Origin: Pectinophora gossypiella
Taxonomy: Eukaryota > Arthropoda > Insecta > Lepidoptera > Gelechiidae
Direction of reading: 5' to 3'
Assembly (NCBI RefSeq): GCF_024362695.1
Contig: NC_065407.1
Coordinates: forward strand, 5,518,001 to 5,582,000
DNA: 64,000 nucleotides
Part shown: one piece after another, positions 24,986 to 35,170 of the stretch
How positions within the stretch are numbered: the first letter of the stretch is position 1
How the letters are laid out: every line of letters begins with the position of its first letter
The notes under the pieces: model-generated
Told to the model about the DNA's origin: nothing
The model's database searches: none
Seen by the model: the letters and a program-made list of their open reading frames with translations, nothing else
Made by a program: the position numbers and the translations under genes

Positions 24986-25290
24986 ACAGGGTGTTAGTGA
25001 CATCGTAACGAATACCGAGGGGTATGATTCAGACCATGATTCTGAGTTAATATCAAGTGGAATTTTCCGTCGCAAAAGTAAGGAACAAAAATTAATTAAA
25101 AAAAGTAGGTAAACATCTTTATTCAGTAGGTAAACATAGATACACTTTGAATCGTAATTTTTTTACATAATGCACATCTCATCCGCCTAAAACTACTGCA
25201 GCTTCTCACAACCCGTTCTTTTACACACAACAAATTGCCGGGGAAAAGAAGCTGCATGAAAAACCTCGGCACAGAACCCTAGAAAAAAAA
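24986..25290. mobile_element. Half palindromic MITE interrupted by a LINE 3' end
   Basis: 24986-25090 is one MITE arm ('agggtgttagtgacatcgta'). It is followed at 25108-25290 by the minus-oriented LINE 3' end shared with 29180-29640 ('tcttattcagtaggtaa'-like, 'gcagcttctcacaaccc', 'ccggggaaaagaagctgca'). The missing right MITE arm suggests the LINE inserted in, or deleted, it. Confidence 0.5.
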
Positions 25291-25299
25291 AACATAAAA

Positions 25300-26400
25300 T
25301 ATAATATTTATCAGTCCATGGGTCCTCAAAAGTCTTTAAGGCGGGAACGTGCTTGCTTTCTCCATTGAATAATCTAAATAATTAACACCAATGATCGCAT
25401 TAAGTTAGTCGAAAAATATTCGCGATAGTGTTATTATATCGGAATATTCAATACCTAAAGTGCACCTATCTATTTTCGCCCTCACGAAGCCGCTTCATAA
25501 CTCCAAAGTTTAAGCCGACTTTTGAGTTATTTTTTTTGGGTTTAGAGTAGGAGTCTTAGGTTTCATCATTTCATTAATCATCAACAAGAAAATAATACAT
25601 AAGACTTGGCTGTATGGACATAATTCCTTTTGCCTTGGCCTTCGGAAAAAACCAAAACAAAAAAATGGGTCATCGAAAACGGAAGATTTTAAATAAAACC
25701 ATCAGGAAGCTCCCAAAATTAATACTACAGCTTACCCTAGTGCGGTTTTGTAATATATCTTTTGCGAAGGGTCTCAAGGATATTTTATGCGGTTGTTAGG
25801 GCGGCGTTCAACAGACCCCAGGGTTTAAAATACGTAATAAATATTGTCCTTTAACCTTTTGTAACCGGTAGTAGGTATACGTGATTTGTAAAAGGAAGTA
25901 AATGGGTAAATAACCCAATTTAAAAAATATATGCGATATTGTTGACAATTGCAACATAAAAATACCTTTTAAAAAAGTTTATAAAAAATATTAGTTCTTT
26001 ACTATTTTTAAATTAATTTTGTATTCATCGAACTTCTCTTATTATCGGACATGTTTGTAACCTTTGTAATTATCTACTAAAACCGAATTATATTCGAAGT
26101 GGCAAAACAATCAGCGTTCCTTTTAATACAGTCTGCGAGTGGTGAAATAATCAATCCACACACATTTTAACAGATATAGGGAACGAAAATTTTAATATGC
26201 TTATCTTATGTAGGTGCATGTTAATATTACCTATTTATTGATACTGTCCATAGTCTTGGTTTGGATCTTGCAAGCTTAAGCCGCTACGGTTCCGGAATAA
26301 TTTACCTCAGTAAATCCTTAGCTAGTTATAATAAATAATAAGGTTGGATTTCCCATCGGATTGCTTCTGTAAATAAATAGACTTCGAGGTACTTACTTAG
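25300..26400. other. Intergenic, no gene seen
   Basis: Short lysine-rich ORF at 25614-25799 has no supporting motif. Nothing else recognised. Confidence 0.35.
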
Positions 26401-26407
26401 ATTTTTA

Positions 26408-27075
26408 TGTGACTTATTGTAGATTTGCCGCAAATGGCATTGACTACTTGGCCAGACAAATGGGGAGCGCTGAGGGCTCTCACCTGGTATAAAATTTAAG
26501 ACAATAAGCCTGAGGGTGCCCAGTTGGGTGCGAACCTCGGCTCACGGCGTAGTCTGAGAGGAAGAATATTTAAAAGAATTAATCGACCCTACTGGGTCGA
26601 TAGCGATAAGCGGTGATTGAGGGAAATCGTCGACCACGGCGGAGTCGGTATCGGGGTTCTGAAGTGTTAGGTGTCGCGAGCTGATTGGCCGGCGATCGTA
26701 TATTACGTCCTTCGGACGCCGATACTTTTCAGTATCGGCCCTGAACGGGATGTGTTCGGAAGCCGCAACTACCAGAGGATTTGGATGGTGCGGAGCAGAA
26801 TCTAAAAAAAGTTTTGAAATTAATTGGAGCCATTGGGCAATGGTTGGCAAACCTAGGTCAATGTGCAGATTTTCATTGCGAAGGAACCACGGAGCCCCCG
26901 TGGTTTTCCGCATGAAATTATGATTGTACCTGTACACAATGGATTTGTGAGGGATTCGCGTGAGCGAAAACTACCCCTGCATATCATGATCGGACGGATG
27001 CAAGTCGTATAGATTTTCAACTTATTCCTAAGGGACAATTTACCACGCTTGTTAAGGAGACAATGAAGAAGCGTA
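26408..27075 (-). mobile_element. 5'-truncated, decayed copy of the 58420-63924 LINE
   Basis: Aligns by eye with the 3' ~670 bp of the full-length LINE: 3'UTR 'acttattgtagatttgccgc' and an ORF2 C-terminus encoding 'FLRNENLHIDLGLPTIAQWL'. It has frameshifts (two minus frames are needed, 26542-26937 and 26853-27038) and an internal deletion near 26935-26945. Non-functional. Confidence 0.75.
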
Positions 27076-27299
27076 CCTCGACGTAGAGAAACAACATTAC
27101 ATACGCTAGAAAGAGATTTAGGTATCCGTCATACGTACAGACAAGAAAAAAAATGGAAATTATGTATCTCAAGTAAATAAGTATTCAGCTACTTTGTTTA
27201 TAAATATTTTACCTTAAATTAAAACTTTGTAGTTACAAGTATTGTAACCGACAACACGTGTTTGTACCACCATAAACTGTTATTTTATCAGTATAAGCA

Positions 27300-27835
27300 T
27301 AGAATAAGGAATATTACTACGTATAGAACGGCAACTCTCCGCTCTCCACCAGCGGCTGAGCTAGGTTTACCTCACCACACCTCGGTCTTACTTTAGTTTT
27401 CAATCGCATGGGCGTTAGACGACACTCACACACGCGCGCGTCATAACAACGATGTGTAGTGTCTTTGTAAAACGAGGTGTTTTGTATGAAGTGTCCGCGG
27501 TGTGGTATAGTAACTACTAACTGTAAATAAGCTTTTACACTTTGTCGAAGTACCTAGGTCTAGTTCCTAGTCAATATTATGTCGTTAAAGGCGGTAATTC
27601 ACCGGGAGTATTTATTTATAAAGTAGGATTCACAATCGACATTACATCCATCAGTATGAGTATCCGGCAGGCATTACAGTGACCACGCGGGTAAGCTGTC
27701 ATGCCTCGCGGACGTGCGAATTCAGTTTGTGTCGGCCGCCGGCACGTATCCTTGGCAGAAGTCGATGGCACGTGCCATTCGCAAGCTCGTGCCGCCCGGC
27801 GTCGTGTGTAGCAGTTGGCTGTAAACGTAATAATC
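27300..27835. promoter_or_regulatory. GC/CpG-rich island-like segment, possible promoter or first exon
   Basis: Base composition shifts from AT-rich to GC-rich here, with CpG-dense text ('cacacgcgcgcgtcataaca', 'gtgtcggccgccggcacgta', 'gtgccgcccggcgtcgtgtg'). No ORF of note and no repeat match inside the window. It could be the 5' end of a host gene lying mostly outside, or a GC-rich repeat. Weak call. Confidence 0.25.
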
Positions 27836-27965
27836 GAAATAATGTTTAAACTTAAAGCACGTCAGGATTTTTGAATCGCTTTAGAATAATAAGGCCACCC
27901 ATTTATATTAACTATATTCATTATATGAATCATTATGTTGTAGTATATAAGTTTTGTATGTTTAG

Positions 27966-28012
27966 GAATGCTGCACCCACAAGAGCGTGGCTCTTAAATT
28001 GAGGATGATGAT
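27966..28012 (+). repeat. Hairpin tail (AAGAGCGTGGCTCTT) with (GAT)n
   Basis: 'cacaagagcgtggctcttaa' followed by 'gaggatgatgatg'. It is the 3' terminus of the family at 13726, 30090 and 31335. Confidence 0.5.
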
Positions 28013-28557
28013 GTTTATGTTATTGTGGAATAAATTAAAAAATTAATTATTCCAAATCGCACGGTATTATAATTTCATAAATATAACACTGCTGCTGATA
28101 GAATTCTGACAGCGCGTTTTATGCAGAAGAATTTTTATCTGCTTTCTGCACACTTTGAGTACCTGGCTGTACTAAATTAAAACGAGAAGTACCTAGGTAC
28201 TTCGCTTCGCTAAAGTTGTAATTAATTAAAAAGTCAAGGTTGATATTATGCAGGCCTTCAACTGAAACGACTCCAGTTTTTTGCTTTCTTAATTTTAGTT
28301 AAGAAGTACGTACAGAAAATCAGAGTGCGTTCAGTTCAATTGCTATCATATTAGAATGTTGTAAAAGTGTAACTTTAGGATCATAATTATAATGATGACA
28401 ACTAAAATGTTACAAATAAGTGCGGTTCGTTATGATTACCCATCTTGGACTTCAATATAACAAGTTGTCTTCGGATATCTTATCTATCTGCCCTATCCTA
28501 AAGAGATAAGGGGCGTGAGTATCAGATCGATTGCTTGTTATTTACTCTATAGCTTTA

Positions 28558-28870
28558 ATCAAATCAAATCAAATCATTTATTCGCATAGAATTAATGATA
28601 GGTAGGTATTAGTAAATATTATGCCTAAACATTGTTTGTTATTTTACAATACAATACAATACAAAAACTCTTTATTGCATTTAAATCACATTAAAAATAC
28701 ATTAGTATTAAAATTAAATTGGTAATACAACAGGCGGCCTTATTGCTAAGGTAGCAATCTCTTCCAGGCAACCTTTAGGTATAGGATAAGAATTTAATGA
28801 AAAGCGTAGCGGGATAGACAGTGCAAAATAAAATGTTGAAAAATATAAGTACATATAACTAGATAAACTA
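28558..28870 (-). mobile_element. Two abutting LINE 3' ends on the minus strand
   Basis: 28558-28600 starts with (AATCA)n 'aatcaaatcaaatcatttat' and 28647-28870 starts with (ATACA)n 'caatacaatacaatacaaaa' followed by 'ctctttattgca'. Both look like reverse-oriented LINE 3' tails of different families. No ORFs. Confidence 0.45.
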
Positions 28871-29179
28871 CATTAAAAACAATAAATAATGATTATAATA
28901 ATATATAAATACATACATTACTATGGAAGAAAGGAAACCATGACAGTACTACAATGCCTTCTTACCTACCTACCATTTTATTGTGGGTTGTCTAGAAGAA
29001 ATTATTATTTAGCAACCGTACCGCTTCTGTCTCATATTTATTTGCCCCATTTATTATGTTTATCTTAGTGCAATGAAATGTTTTGTAATGTACGTATTGT
29101 ATCATGATAAAGGTAGGTTAACTAATTAACACAGATCGAATATCTAGTGGGGTAAACGGTGCATTTTTTTCCACATATT

Positions 29180-29640
29180 TATTTCAATTCAAATTCAAAA
29201 ATATCTTTATTCAGTAGGTAACATAGTTACACTTTTAATCGTCAATTTTACACAACGAACGTCTCATCCGCCTAAAACTACTGCAGCTTCTCACAACCTA
29301 TACAGGTAGCCGGGGAAAAGAAGCTGCAAGAAAAACCTCGGCACAGGGCCCTAGATGTTCTTTAAAAAAAAAATAATAGACATAAAATATTGGTATACAA
29401 TTGAGTAATTTAGCTGCCTAATATCAGTTCTCAGACTGTTAATCCCACGTATTCATATCTTCTAAATAATCACTAACTTTATAATAACCTTTTTTGTAAA
29501 GTTTTTGTTTAACTACTGACTTAAAACAGTTGAAAGGCAAGTTCTGAATGTCAATGGGAATTTTATTGTAAAATTTGTATTATTTCTTATGTAATATTTT
29601 GAGAACAAGTAAGTAGTGCGAATCGGTTCATCTTCGATAA
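29180..29640 (-). mobile_element. LINE 3' end, longest copy of its family
   Basis: Starts 'attcaaattcaaaaatatct' then 'acgtctcatccgcctaaaac', 'gccggggaaaagaagctgca', extending further 5' than the copies at 13960-14165 and 25108-25290. Protein remnants on the minus strand are too short to classify. Confidence 0.5.
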
Positions 29641-29949
29641 CACTATCTTATCTCAAGGTGCGTGTAGCAGGCCTTATAGTCAAGTACCTGTTACTAATAC
29701 CTACTTACTGCAACTCGTGTTATTTCTATTGTCTTGGGGTTTGGGGATTAAAGATGATAAGTTAAGTAGGCCTTCTGGACCTACTGTTCAGTAGCATAAT
29801 TAAACCATAATGAGTCATTGAGTCGTCATTTGCCGCTGGGTGCGGGCAGCGCAGGACCGATAGTCGTAGAGATCCTTGGGGACACCTATGCTTAACAGTG
29901 GGCGTCGTACGGCTGATGATGATGAGTCATTAAGAAAAAATATATTCAT

Positions 29950-30145
29950 GGGGACCTTCCAAACTACGTTCCCCAGCAAAGAAATATGACGCTGTGTACC
30001 TTCTGGTCACCATCCCAATTGCGTCAGAGAGAGTACTGCGGGGCGGAAGGCAAGAGGGAAACCAATGCCCTATTTTTCTAAAAAAATGCATGGAGAATGC
30101 TACAACGACAAGAGTGTGGCTCTTAAAGTAGTGATGATGATGATA
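29950..30145 (+). repeat. Retroelement 3' end with hairpin tail
   Basis: 'gcggggcggaaggcaagagg' leads to 'gctacaacgacaagagtgtg' and a (GAT)n end. The hairpin stem carries one change (gagtgtggctctt). Confidence 0.5.
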
Positions 30146-30279
30146 CCTTTAACGTAATAAGTAATTACCTATTTTCTTCATTGCTCGGGCATATAACCCA
30201 TAAAGTCATAAGAATAAGTATAAGTTGTTAAGATGAAGTATCTGTTATATTTGTTTGAAAAGAAGTTCAACCATTTTTC

Positions 30280-30386
30280 TTAACCCTTTCACGGACAGAG
30301 ACCACGGGTCATTGATGGTTCATAATAGGTAGTATGACACCTTGGAATCGGAACGTCATTAGACGTTCTGTCCTTGAAAGTGTTAA
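30280..30386. mobile_element. TTAA-flanked MITE (piggyBac-like), second copy
   Basis: TTAA|CCCTTTCACGGACAGAG at the left and CTGTCCTTGAAAGTG|TTAA at the right. Same family as 22951-23058, with a 9-bp difference after the left end. Confidence 0.65.
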
Positions 30387-30451
30387 ACGTGTCTTTAGTT
30401 CCAATAAAAGGGTCAATAATATCAAACTTATTATTATTATATATATACACA

Positions 30452-30567
30452 TGGCTTTGCCAGTCACATTCGAGCGCACGAGAGAAGAGACTGAGGTCGC
30501 CGTTGTCGGATACGACAAGGAGGACTATATATATATATATATATAACTCATATATATATATAAAACT

Positions 30568-30615
<48 letters not shown>

Positions 30616-30634
30616 AGTTATAGTATATCAAACT

Positions 30635-30672
<38 letters not shown>

Positions 30673-30788
30673 AGTTTGATATATATATATGAGTTATATA
30701 TATATATATATATAGTCCTCCTTGTCGTATCCGACAACGGCGACCTCAGTCTCTTCTCTCGTGCGCTCGAATGTGACTGGCAAAGCCA
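30452..30788. repeat. 337-bp near-perfect palindrome with AT core
   Basis: The left arm from 30452 ('tggctttgccagtcacattc'...'gacaaggaggac') is returned exactly as its reverse complement ending at 30788. The core is long (TA)n with 'cttattatat' islands. The ~80-bp GC-balanced arms could encode a hairpin RNA if transcribed. Arms also read as a short ORF, probably derived from a mobile-element end. Confidence 0.8.
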
Positions 30789-31279
30789 AACTTTGTTCTG
30801 AAAACCCGGTCACATTGGAGGCAGAATAGCTGTCCATCCGAGTTAAAGGTGTAGCTATAGGTGGGTTTGGGACGATCCTTGCGTTTTTGGCGTTAACTTA
30901 TTATTATACAGTGTGTAACGGAATATTATTATGGCCATCACTAGCACGTTTACCCTTTTACTAGGGCAAGCCGAAATAAAAGAGGTGGTAGCTGTTCAGT
31001 CAAAGGTTAAATACCGTGAACAGCTGATTGCTATGATAGTGTTGTGTAAAATTTATTACATGAAGACCTGGAATTCAATTGCTCATAGCTAATTCAAATA
31101 TGAACTTAGACGGCCAATACTCTCGCGTGTGATTTGTAGATAGTGACAGAGTTGGCACACTTCGAGTTGATACATTCGTTCCGTTACACCCTGTATATGT
31201 GAACAAGACGCATTGAGCACCGCATTACGACCACACTTGGTAGTGTGAATATCATTTATATATAATTTATATCCAAAGA

Positions 31280-31390
31280 CCGTATGTCGTGTCTTATAGG
31301 GAAGTCAAGGAATTGGCCTTTGATAGACTGGAATGGAAATGCTACACCGACAAGAGCATGGCTCTTAAATTGATGATGGTGATATCCAAA
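31280..31390 (+). repeat. Retroelement 3' end with hairpin tail
   Basis: 'gctacaccgacaagagcatg' then 'gctcttaaattgatgatggt'. The hairpin loop differs (AAGAGC-ATG-GCTCTT) while the stem is kept. Confidence 0.5.
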
Positions 31391-31794
31391 CACAAAGATA
31401 AGTGAATTAGAAGGCAACATTGTACAGGGCCATCTAGTTTTTTTTTTTGGGAAGCCTAGCCTAGAAAGTTCCGCATTATATTATTATCATTCGTATTTTA
31501 AAGTTGAAAGGCAACCCTGGAAAGAAATACAGGAGCATTAAAAAATCACCTAAAATCCAATAAGAACCTGTCGCAATAAGTCTAAAACTAAAACTAATGG
31601 AATGTTAACTGTCTGTTACAATGACATTGCCTTTAATTTGGGTATTTTCTTCTTATTTGTCCACAAAAACTTTAAACTAGTCCAATGTCACTTTCGTCGT
31701 AAATGTCAACTTCTTAGGCAATCTTGTTTTCATTTGAATAGTCTTGTGGGCTAGTTTTGGCTCTAATTGGGTGACATTATTGCTATGAATGGCA

Positions 31795-31920
31795 GTGACT
31801 CCGTGGTCCAATAGATGAGAGTTGCGCGTCGGGCTCACGATCCTGAGGTCCAGAGTTTGAATCCCGGTGCGAACGTATCACAAATATTACTTTGTGGTCC
31901 GTTGTGGCGGCGTTTATGAT
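31795..31920 (+). mobile_element. tRNA-derived SINE, 5' part
   Basis: 'ctccgtggtccaatagatga' (A-box region) and 'agagtttgaatcccggt' (B box), then 'atcacaaatattactttgtgg'-like body. Truncated after about 120 bp. Confidence 0.55.
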
Positions 31921-32244
31921 AATAACACTTACTAACAAGTATATTACTGTACCGTCACATAAGTTACAACAATAATTGAAGATTATAGAAACTTTGAAGG
32001 GACAATTCAGTGGTCATGAGATATCACATATGTATCTGATTAATGATATAAGCTACATATTCTAACGCGTCCGACATAGATACTTCAACTATCTATGTTT
32101 TATCTGAGAGCCATCTTCGACTGATGGACGGTAGAAGACCGCATTACTCTCCGCACGGGCCCGGGTCTCGTACCCGTTGGATCCACCTTACCAGCATTGG
32201 CTACTTCCATGTACTGGTGAGGCTTGCAACATTGGATCCTCTTA

Positions 32245-32250
32245 CCCGTT
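32245..32250. other. Polinton target-site duplication, left copy
   Basis: CCCGTT immediately precedes the element and is repeated at 49960-49965. Six-bp duplications are characteristic of Polinton integration. Confidence 0.9.
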
Positions 32251-32524
32251 AGTAGTATGTTATTGGGCATTCTAGACCATCGAAGTGAAGGGATTCGCGA
32301 AAATGTTCTTGGGCATTCTAGACCATCTTCGTTCAGTCGGATCGCTCGAGCGCCAACGCGCTATCGCGCGCGCTCTCGCGGATCCCTTCACTTCGATGGT
32401 CTAGAATGCCCAAGAACATTTTCGCGAATCCCTTCACTTCGATGGTCTAGAAATACCCAATAACATCGATGGTTCTTAATATTACGATCAATCGGTTAGC
32501 AACTACAACACTCACCAGTATAGC
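32251..32524 (+). repeat. Polinton left terminal inverted repeat
   Basis: Identical to the reverse complement of 49686-49959. Similarity continues with small indels to about 32544 / 49659. The repeat is itself foldback: 32257-32327 pairs with 32395-32466, with a GC-rich loop containing 'ctatcgcgcgcgctctcgcg'. An ORF read through it is a by-product of this symmetry. Confidence 0.95.
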
Positions 32525-32926
32525 ACGAGTCGATTTCATATCACATTTTTTTGAGTCTAGATTTTTGTCCTGGCTTTCTAGTCGTTTTTATCGTTAAAAC
32601 ACAAAACTTCACTTCGTTCGCTTGCGTTCACTCCGTTCCGTGTGGGGTTTTAACAATAAACTCGTCTAGAATGTTCAATTCACAAATTGAAAGTAGGTAT
32701 ATTCACACAACAATAAACTGTTTTAAAATAATTATCTAATCGACAACGTAAAACAGTATTACCACCGTTTGTGGTTGTCACAATTTCGAATTAGAATGCT
32801 CATAACCTACGGGACAGCATATCACATCAATATTTAAGTTTAAATAACATTGCGTCAAGAAATACATTTCATTGCTGTAAAAGCTATAACACGCAATAGA
32901 CAAATTGTCATCGCTTTATACTTATA

Positions 32927-33613
32927 ATGAAATTTGTGAAACAGAAACATGCTTTGAAACTACCTGAAATCTGTCCTATATCGAGCTCTGACACTCGACG
33001 TCATGGAAAACTATTGCCGAATACAATAAGGTGCATTATTTGTGGGCCATCTAATTGCGGCAAAACTAATTTAATGATTGGACTTTTATTGCATAAAAAT
33101 GGTCTTCGTTATAGAAATTTATATGTATATTCCAAGTCTCTTTGTCAACCAAAGTATGAATATTTAGAAAATGTGTTAAAAATGGTACCGGGTGTATCAT
33201 TTTATAAATTTCATGAAAAAGATGAAGTTCTAAGCCCGCAGGAGGCTCGTTCGAATTCTATAATTATATTCGACGACGTCGCCTGTGAAAATCAAAACAA
33301 CATGCGGGATTATTTTGCTATGGGGAGACATAGAAATATAGATAGCTTTTATTTAAATCAGACCTATACTAAGATTCCTAAACAACTTGTTAGAGATAAT
33401 TCAAATTTGATAGTATTATTTAAACAGGACGATATCAATCTAAAACATGTATACGATGAACATGTAGGCACAGACATGTCGTGGGCACAATTTAGAGAAA
33501 TGTGTTCAAAGGTATGGAGTAACAACTATAATTATGTAGTTATAAATAAAGATTGTGGAAAAAATGAAGGGGGGTACAGGAAGATGTTTGATACATTTAT
33601 AGTTTTTGACTAA
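32927..33613 (+). CDS. ATP: Polinton packaging ATPase (FtsK/HerA superfamily)
   Basis: 228 residues, normal for Polinton A32-like ATPases that pump DNA into preformed capsids. Walker A is GPSNCGKTN at residues 40-48. Walker B is IIIFDD at 113-118, with the acidic pair typical of this branch. A conserved 'MGRHRNIDSFYLNQTY' segment follows at about 131-146. First gene inside the left terminal repeat, about 400 bp from it, read toward the element interior. The ATG at 32927 is preceded by 'acttataATGAAA', a reasonable insect context. No breaks. Acts in the nucleus if particles form there (inference). Confidence 0.95.
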   Translation: MKFVKQKHALKLPEICPISSSDTRRHGKLLPNTIRCIICGPSNCGKTNLMIGLLLHKNGLRYRNLYVYSKSLCQPKYEYLENVLKMVPGVSFYKFHEKDEVLSPQEARSNSIIIFDDVACENQNNMRDYFAMGRHRNIDSFYLNQTYTKIPKQLVRDNSNLIVLFKQDDINLKHVYDEHVGTDMSWAQFREMCSKVWSNNYNYVVINKDCGKNEGGYRKMFDTFIVFD

Positions 33614-33765
33614 ACTGAAAATTCTGTTGTCTATCTCAAGTATGATAGCGTTCTCAACTTTGTCATCGTCAACCATATATATTTATAAATAGTATCACTT
33701 TAACCTCATTTACCTATTCGTCTCTACGCTGTACAAAGCAAAACACGTATTAAGCTATCTCTATA

Positions 33766-34743
33766 ATGGAACAATCGTTAAAAAGACAGATAGTTAATGC
33801 TGCAGAGGCAGTGAAAAAGAAGGTTCGTAAGATGAGAGATATCCAGTCGGATAATGAAAAAGCACTGGAAACCGTTTTTAAGCCTATAGTTAATCCACTT
33901 AATCAAATTTTAAATAATTCCATGAATAACATAAAATCTAGTGGAGATGACTCTTTTGCTAATGTACAGTTGGATAAAACATTAATGCACAAAAATGCTT
34001 CTTCAAATGTAGAGGAACAATCTGATAACACCACCGAAGAAGATTCAGGGGATGAAAGTATTACAACTGATAATAATATAGATGAATCTTTCAAATCTAT
34101 TGAATCTCATGGAAGTCCTCATAAAAATATATCGTCATGGTCTCTTTCTCCGGAAGTGTTTGAAGACGTTCCATTTGGTGCAAGATATGAACGTGGGAAA
34201 CTTATGCTTGGCTCAGCCCGGTTGGTTATTGATGATAAGCAAATGTCAATAAATGGATGTATATATCAAATTACACCAGGTCTAAAAGAGTTACTATTCA
34301 AAAAAGTTCCTGATTTAAGCCTAATATCTGAAAACGATAAATCATATTATAAACAAATGTTAATAGACACAAACGCTCATCGACGAGATTATGATCCAAG
34401 AAAACCTATAAAAAGCAATAAAGGAAGGAAATATTTACAAATCATAAAACCAATGTTCAAATTAGCTCGTTCTATATCAGCAAACAGTACAGATGAGAGT
34501 GTTGCTAAAGGAGAAGGCTTACCAGTATTAAAAAAAATAAATAAAAATGTTGATTACATTTATTGGGATGATCCTAACGAATTAGTTGAGCGATTAAAAT
34601 TATTAGTAGCTTCGCGAGAAGCTGGCAACACAGGATTGGATAATGAAATGATTTCCATAATAGAAGAATTGACAGAACGGGGAATTATCACCCAAAATAA
34701 AATATTAAGTGACAAAATATACCATTTTAGCAAGAATAAATAA
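33766..34743 (+). CDS. Conserved Polinton protein of unknown function (325 aa)
   Basis: Residues 1-130 are charged and probably disordered or coiled (KRQIVNAAEAVKKKVRKM at 6-23, then an acidic stretch rich in D/E/S). Residues about 140-235 hold the conserved core: 'FGARYERGKLMLGSARLV', 'YQITPGLKELLFKK' and a 'TNAHRRDYDPRKPIKSNKGR' stretch. I have seen this core in many insect Polinton-related proteins; I believe it corresponds to a Pfam domain of unknown function, possibly DUF8207, but could not check. Position between ATPase and integrase matches the usual conserved Polinton gene. A virion or scaffold role is possible but unproven. Confidence 0.85.
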   Translation: MEQSLKRQIVNAAEAVKKKVRKMRDIQSDNEKALETVFKPIVNPLNQILNNSMNNIKSSGDDSFANVQLDKTLMHKNASSNVEEQSDNTTEEDSGDESITTDNNIDESFKSIESHGSPHKNISSWSLSPEVFEDVPFGARYERGKLMLGSARLVIDDKQMSINGCIYQITPGLKELLFKKVPDLSLISENDKSYYKQMLIDTNAHRRDYDPRKPIKSNKGRKYLQIIKPMFKLARSISANSTDESVAKGEGLPVLKKINKNVDYIYWDDPNELVERLKLLVASREAGNTGLDNEMISIIEELTERGIITQNKILSDKIYHFSKNK

Positions 34744-34807
34744 ATAGAGAAACACATGATTATTGTTTTAATTATAAACCAACCTTTCCTTAATTCAGAC
34801 TATTAAA

Positions 34808-35170
34808 ATGAATATTGATAAATTCGGCCACCACGTACATAAAAGGATGCGTTTATCCGACGTATTAAATTTTAGCGAAGAATCAGTACTTAAAGTAGAA
34901 CACGGAGAAATCAATTTACATTTGAATAGAATGAGAGGTGTGAAGACTCCAACAGAATCCGATGATGTAGTGAATAAAGAATATGTTGATAAAATTACAA
35001 CTAAATCTTACACAAAGACAGATGTAGACTTACTGATAAGTGCTTGTAGAAGCAGCATTCTAAAAGACGTTGATTCAAAGTTAAAAACTTTAAAAGCAGA
35101 GTTACCAGACGTTTTTGATCAGTATTTGAGGAAAAAATATAGCGAAAAGGTGAAACAACAAAATGATTAA
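34808..35170 (+). CDS. Small fibre-like Polinton protein (120 aa)
   Basis: Residues 31-47 (EHGEINLHLNRMRGVKTPT region) lead into 'PTESDDVVNKEYVD' at 48-61. This strongly resembles the P-x(n)-DAVNK-x-YVD junction seen in trimeric phage tail fibres. The C-terminal half is helical and charged, likely coiled coil (KDVDSKLKTLKAELPDV). This suggests a trimeric stalk or attachment protein, but the similarity is motif-level only. Its last 8 bases overlap the start of the integrase gene. Found between the 325-aa protein and INT in this element. Confidence 0.75.
   Translation: MNIDKFGHHVHKRMRLSDVLNFSEESVLKVEHGEINLHLNRMRGVKTPTESDDVVNKEYVDKITTKSYTKTDVDLLISACRSSILKDVDSKLKTLKAELPDVFDQYLRKKYSEKVKQQND

Noticed and set aside
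32224..32463. ORF of 79 codons at the left Polinton end, repeated at 49747-49953
   Set aside because: It reads through the palindromic terminal repeat and appears at both ends in inverse orientation; a product of symmetry, not a gene.
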